This document shows, piece after piece, positions 5,693 to 7,854 of a stretch of 7,854 bases of DNA (its first letter is position 1; each line of letters starts with the position of its first letter). Position numbers and translations under genes: made by a program. The notes under the pieces were generated by a model, which saw only the letters and a list, made by a program, of their open reading frames with translations, was not told the origin of the DNA and ran no database searches. Source of the DNA: an uncultured Clostridia bacterium (GTDB taxonomy: Bacteria > Bacillota > Clostridia > Oscillospirales > Ruminococcaceae); contig CANRPG010000083.1 in assembly GCA_947632425.1 (NCBI GenBank), positions 1 through 7,854 on the forward strand, read 5' to 3'.

Positions 5693-7854
5693 ATGATCAC
5701 AAGGATTCGTAAAAGAGACGGAAGAACAGTAACGTTCAACATTGAGAAGATAGCCAATGCTATTTTCAAAGCCGCGCAGGCTGTGGGCGGCACAGACTAT
5801 GATGAGGCGCTGCTTCTTGCAGGCAAAGTCGGCGACGAGCTTATGGCAAACGACCTTGAAACACCTACCGTTGAGCAGATACAGGATATTGTTGAAAAGG
5901 TGCTTATAGAAGAAGGTCATGCTGCCACTGCAAAGGCTTACATTCTTTACCGTTCTAACCGCACAAGGGCAAGAGAAATGAATACACGCCTTATGAAGGT
6001 GTATGAGGATCTTACTTTCAAGGCGGCTAAGGACAGCGATATAAAGAGAGAGAATGCCAACATCGATGGCGACACCGCTATGGGTACTATGCTTAAGTAT
6101 GGCTCAGTTGGCGCTAAAGAGTTTTACGAGATGTATGTTCTTGACCCCAAGCACGCTAAAGCTCACGCTGAGGGCGATATACATATACACGACCTTGATT
6201 TCTATACCCTTACGACTACCTGCACCCAGATAGATCTGAAAGATCTGTTTGACCGCGGATTTTCTACAGGTCACGGTCACCTGAGAACTCCCAACGATAT
6301 TTCAAGCTATGCCGCTCTTGCCTGCATTGCTATACAGTCTAACCAGAACGACCAGCACGGCGGTCAGAGCGTTCCTATGTTCGACTATGCCATGGCTGAC
6401 GGCGTAAGAAAGACTTTCACGCACCGCTATGTTGATAACATTGCAAGGGCGCTCGAGCTGCTTGCAGGCGTTGAAGATGCGGAAAATATCGCTAAGCAGA
6501 TAAAGGAAAAGCTCTCGCAGCAGGGTCTGAAGCCTGCCCTTAACATGGACGAGAGCTATTTCAAGGCGGAAAAAGAATTGCTGACAGGCTTTACCGACAG
6601 CGCTACCGCAGACAAGATACAGAAGTTTGCTTACAAGACTTCCAAAAAAGAGACTGACAGAGCAACATATCAGGCTATGGAGGCTCTTATACACAATCTT
6701 AATACCATGAACTCACGTGCAGGCGCGCAGACACCGTTCAGCTCTATTAACTACGGTACAGATACTTCTGTAGAGGGCAGAATGGTCATAAAGAATGTGC
6801 TTCTCGCTCAGGAAGCAGGTCTTGGTAACGGCGAAACGCCTATATTCCCGATACATATATTCAAGGTAAAAGAGGGCGTGAACTATAACCCCGAAGACCC
6901 CAACTACGATCTGTTCAAGCTTGCTATACGCGTTTCGGCTAAAAGGCTCTTCCCGAACTTCTCGTTTATAGATGCTCCGTTCAACCTGCCTTACTATAAA
7001 GAGGGCGACCCCAACACCGAGATAGCTTATATGGGCTGCCGCACAAGAGTTATAGGCAACGTTTTTGACCCGAGCAGAGAAATTGTTACCGGCAGAGGCA
7101 ACCTGAGCTTTACTTCGATAAACCTGCCCAGACTTGCTATAAAAGCTAACAGAAATATCGGCACATTCTTTGACAGCTTAGATGAAATGATAGACCTCTG
7201 CGTTGACCAGCTGCTGCACCGTTTCCGCATACAGAGCAGCAAAAAGGTAAAGAACTATCCGTTCCTTATGGGTCAGGGCGTTTGGATAGATTCACGCAAA
7301 CTCGGACCTGATGACGAGGTAGGCGAGATACTTAAACACGGTACGCTTTCTGTCGGCTTTATAGGTCTTGCAGAGTGCCTTGTGGCTCTTATAGGCAAGC
7401 ACCACGGCGAAAGCGAAGAGGCAAGGGAACTCGGTCTTGAAATAATCACCAAGATGAGAAAACGCATGGACGAGATGACCGCAAAGTATACGCTCAACTT
7501 CTCGCTGCTTGCAACCCCTGCCGAAGGTCTTTCGGGCAGATTTGTAAGAATGGATAAAGAGCGCTTCGGCATAATAAAGGGTGTTACAGACAGAGATTAC
7601 TATACCAACTCTTTCCATGTTCCTGTATATTATCCTATCAGCGCATTTGAGAAGATCAAGATAGAGGCTCCGTATCACGCTCTGACAAACGCAGGTCATA
7701 TCAGCTATGTTGAGCTTGACGGCGACCCGCTGCAAAACCTGCCGGCGTTTGAAAAGATAGTTCGCTGCATGAAAGAAAACGGTGTCGGCTACGGATCTAT
7801 CAACCACCCTGTTGACCGCGACCCCTGCTGCGGCTACACAGGCATAATAGGTGA
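5693..7854 (+). CDS. nrdD: Anaerobic (class III) ribonucleoside-triphosphate reductase, large subunit; 3' end outside the window
   Basis: NrdD reduces ribonucleoside triphosphates to deoxyribonucleotides without oxygen, using a glycyl radical installed by the radical-SAM activase NrdG. The frame runs from ATG 5693 to the window edge without a stop: 720 residues. Residues about 2-95 form an ATP cone (ITRIRKRDGRTVTFNIEKI), the site through which ATP activates and dATP inhibits. The catalytic part shows GDIHIHDLDFYTLTTTC, with Cys177 in the position of the second active-site cysteine. It also shows YMGCRTRV, where Cys449 is the expected thiyl-radical residue, and GRGNLSFTSINLPRLAI at 467-483. 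The sequence ends in HPVDRDPCCGYTGIIG, the start of the zinc-binding region. The rest of that region and the C-terminal glycyl-radical motif lie beyond the edge, so truncation is only apparent. Two NrdR boxes control its promoter. A nrdG gene would be expected downstream. Confidence 0.97.
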   Translation, partial: MITRIRKRDGRTVTFNIEKIANAIFKAAQAVGGTDYDEALLLAGKVGDELMANDLETPTVEQIQDIVEKVLIEEGHAATAKAYILYRSNRTRAREMNTRLMKVYEDLTFKAAKDSDIKRENANIDGDTAMGTMLKYGSVGAKEFYEMYVLDPKHAKAHAEGDIHIHDLDFYTLTTTCTQIDLKDLFDRGFSTGHGHLRTPNDISSYAALACIAIQSNQNDQHGGQSVPMFDYAMADGVRKTFTHRYVDNIARALELLAGVEDAENIAKQIKEKLSQQGLKPALNMDESYFKAEKELLTGFTDSATADKIQKFAYKTSKKETDRATYQAMEALIHNLNTMNSRAGAQTPFSSINYGTDTSVEGRMVIKNVLLAQEAGLGNGETPIFPIHIFKVKEGVNYNPEDPNYDLFKLAIRVSAKRLFPNFSFIDAPFNLPYYKEGDPNTEIAYMGCRTRVIGNVFDPSREIVTGRGNLSFTSINLPRLAIKANRNIGTFFDSLDEMIDLCVDQLLHRFRIQSSKKVKNYPFLMGQGVWIDSRKLGPDDEVGEILKHGTLSVGFIGLAECLVALIGKHHGESEEARELGLEIITKMRKRMDEMTAKYTLNFSLLATPAEGLSGRFVRMDKERFGIIKGVTDRDYYTNSFHVPVYYPISAFEKIKIEAPYHALTNAGHISYVELDGDPLQNLPAFEKIVRCMKENGVGYGSINHPVDRDPCCGYTGIIG

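Noticed and set aside
7292..7807. A 171-codon - strand reading frame inside nrdD
   Set aside because: It lies wholly within conserved NrdD sequence and has no recognisable feature.

Overview
The window looks like part of the chromosome of an anaerobic low-to-mid-GC Firmicute, most likely a clostridium of the Ruminococcus/Oscillospirales type. The grounds are the order lepA then hemW (a Firmicutes arrangement), an oxygen-sensitive class III ribonucleotide reductase, purine-rich ribosome binding sites, and a lipoprotein-anchored membrane-fusion adaptor. The taxonomic placement is inference. No mobile element, CRISPR array, tRNA or rRNA gene was seen. All recognisable genes lie on the + strand.

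Left block (1-3043): the 3' end of lepA (elongation factor 4), then two small unrecognised membrane proteins (147 and 155 aa), then hemW, a radical-SAM heme chaperone-like protein. Gaps are 10 nt, 17 nt and an 8-nt overlap, so the four genes are probably one operon. The two membrane proteins sit between lepA and hemW, which are usually direct neighbours in Firmicutes.

Middle block (about 3108-5410): what looks like a self-contained transcription unit, with its own AT-rich promoter and a strong hairpin terminator. It encodes a lipoprotein of the HlyD/RND-type membrane-fusion (periplasmic adaptor) family, a five-helix membrane protein with a C-terminal, probably extracytoplasmic domain, and a small single-pass membrane protein. 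The transporter ATPase and permease usually encoded beside such adaptors are absent, so this is the least understood part of the window.

Right block (about 5559-7854): nrdD, the anaerobic ribonucleoside-triphosphate reductase, complete at its start but cut by the window edge. Its promoter (TTGACT, 17 bp, TATACT) carries two NrdR-box-like palindromes with centres 31 bp apart. One covers the -10 element and the other lies just downstream of the predicted transcription start. This is the classic arrangement for repression by NrdR, which senses deoxynucleotide levels. The NrdD N-terminus has an ATP cone, so activity is probably controlled by ATP/dATP at the protein level as well.
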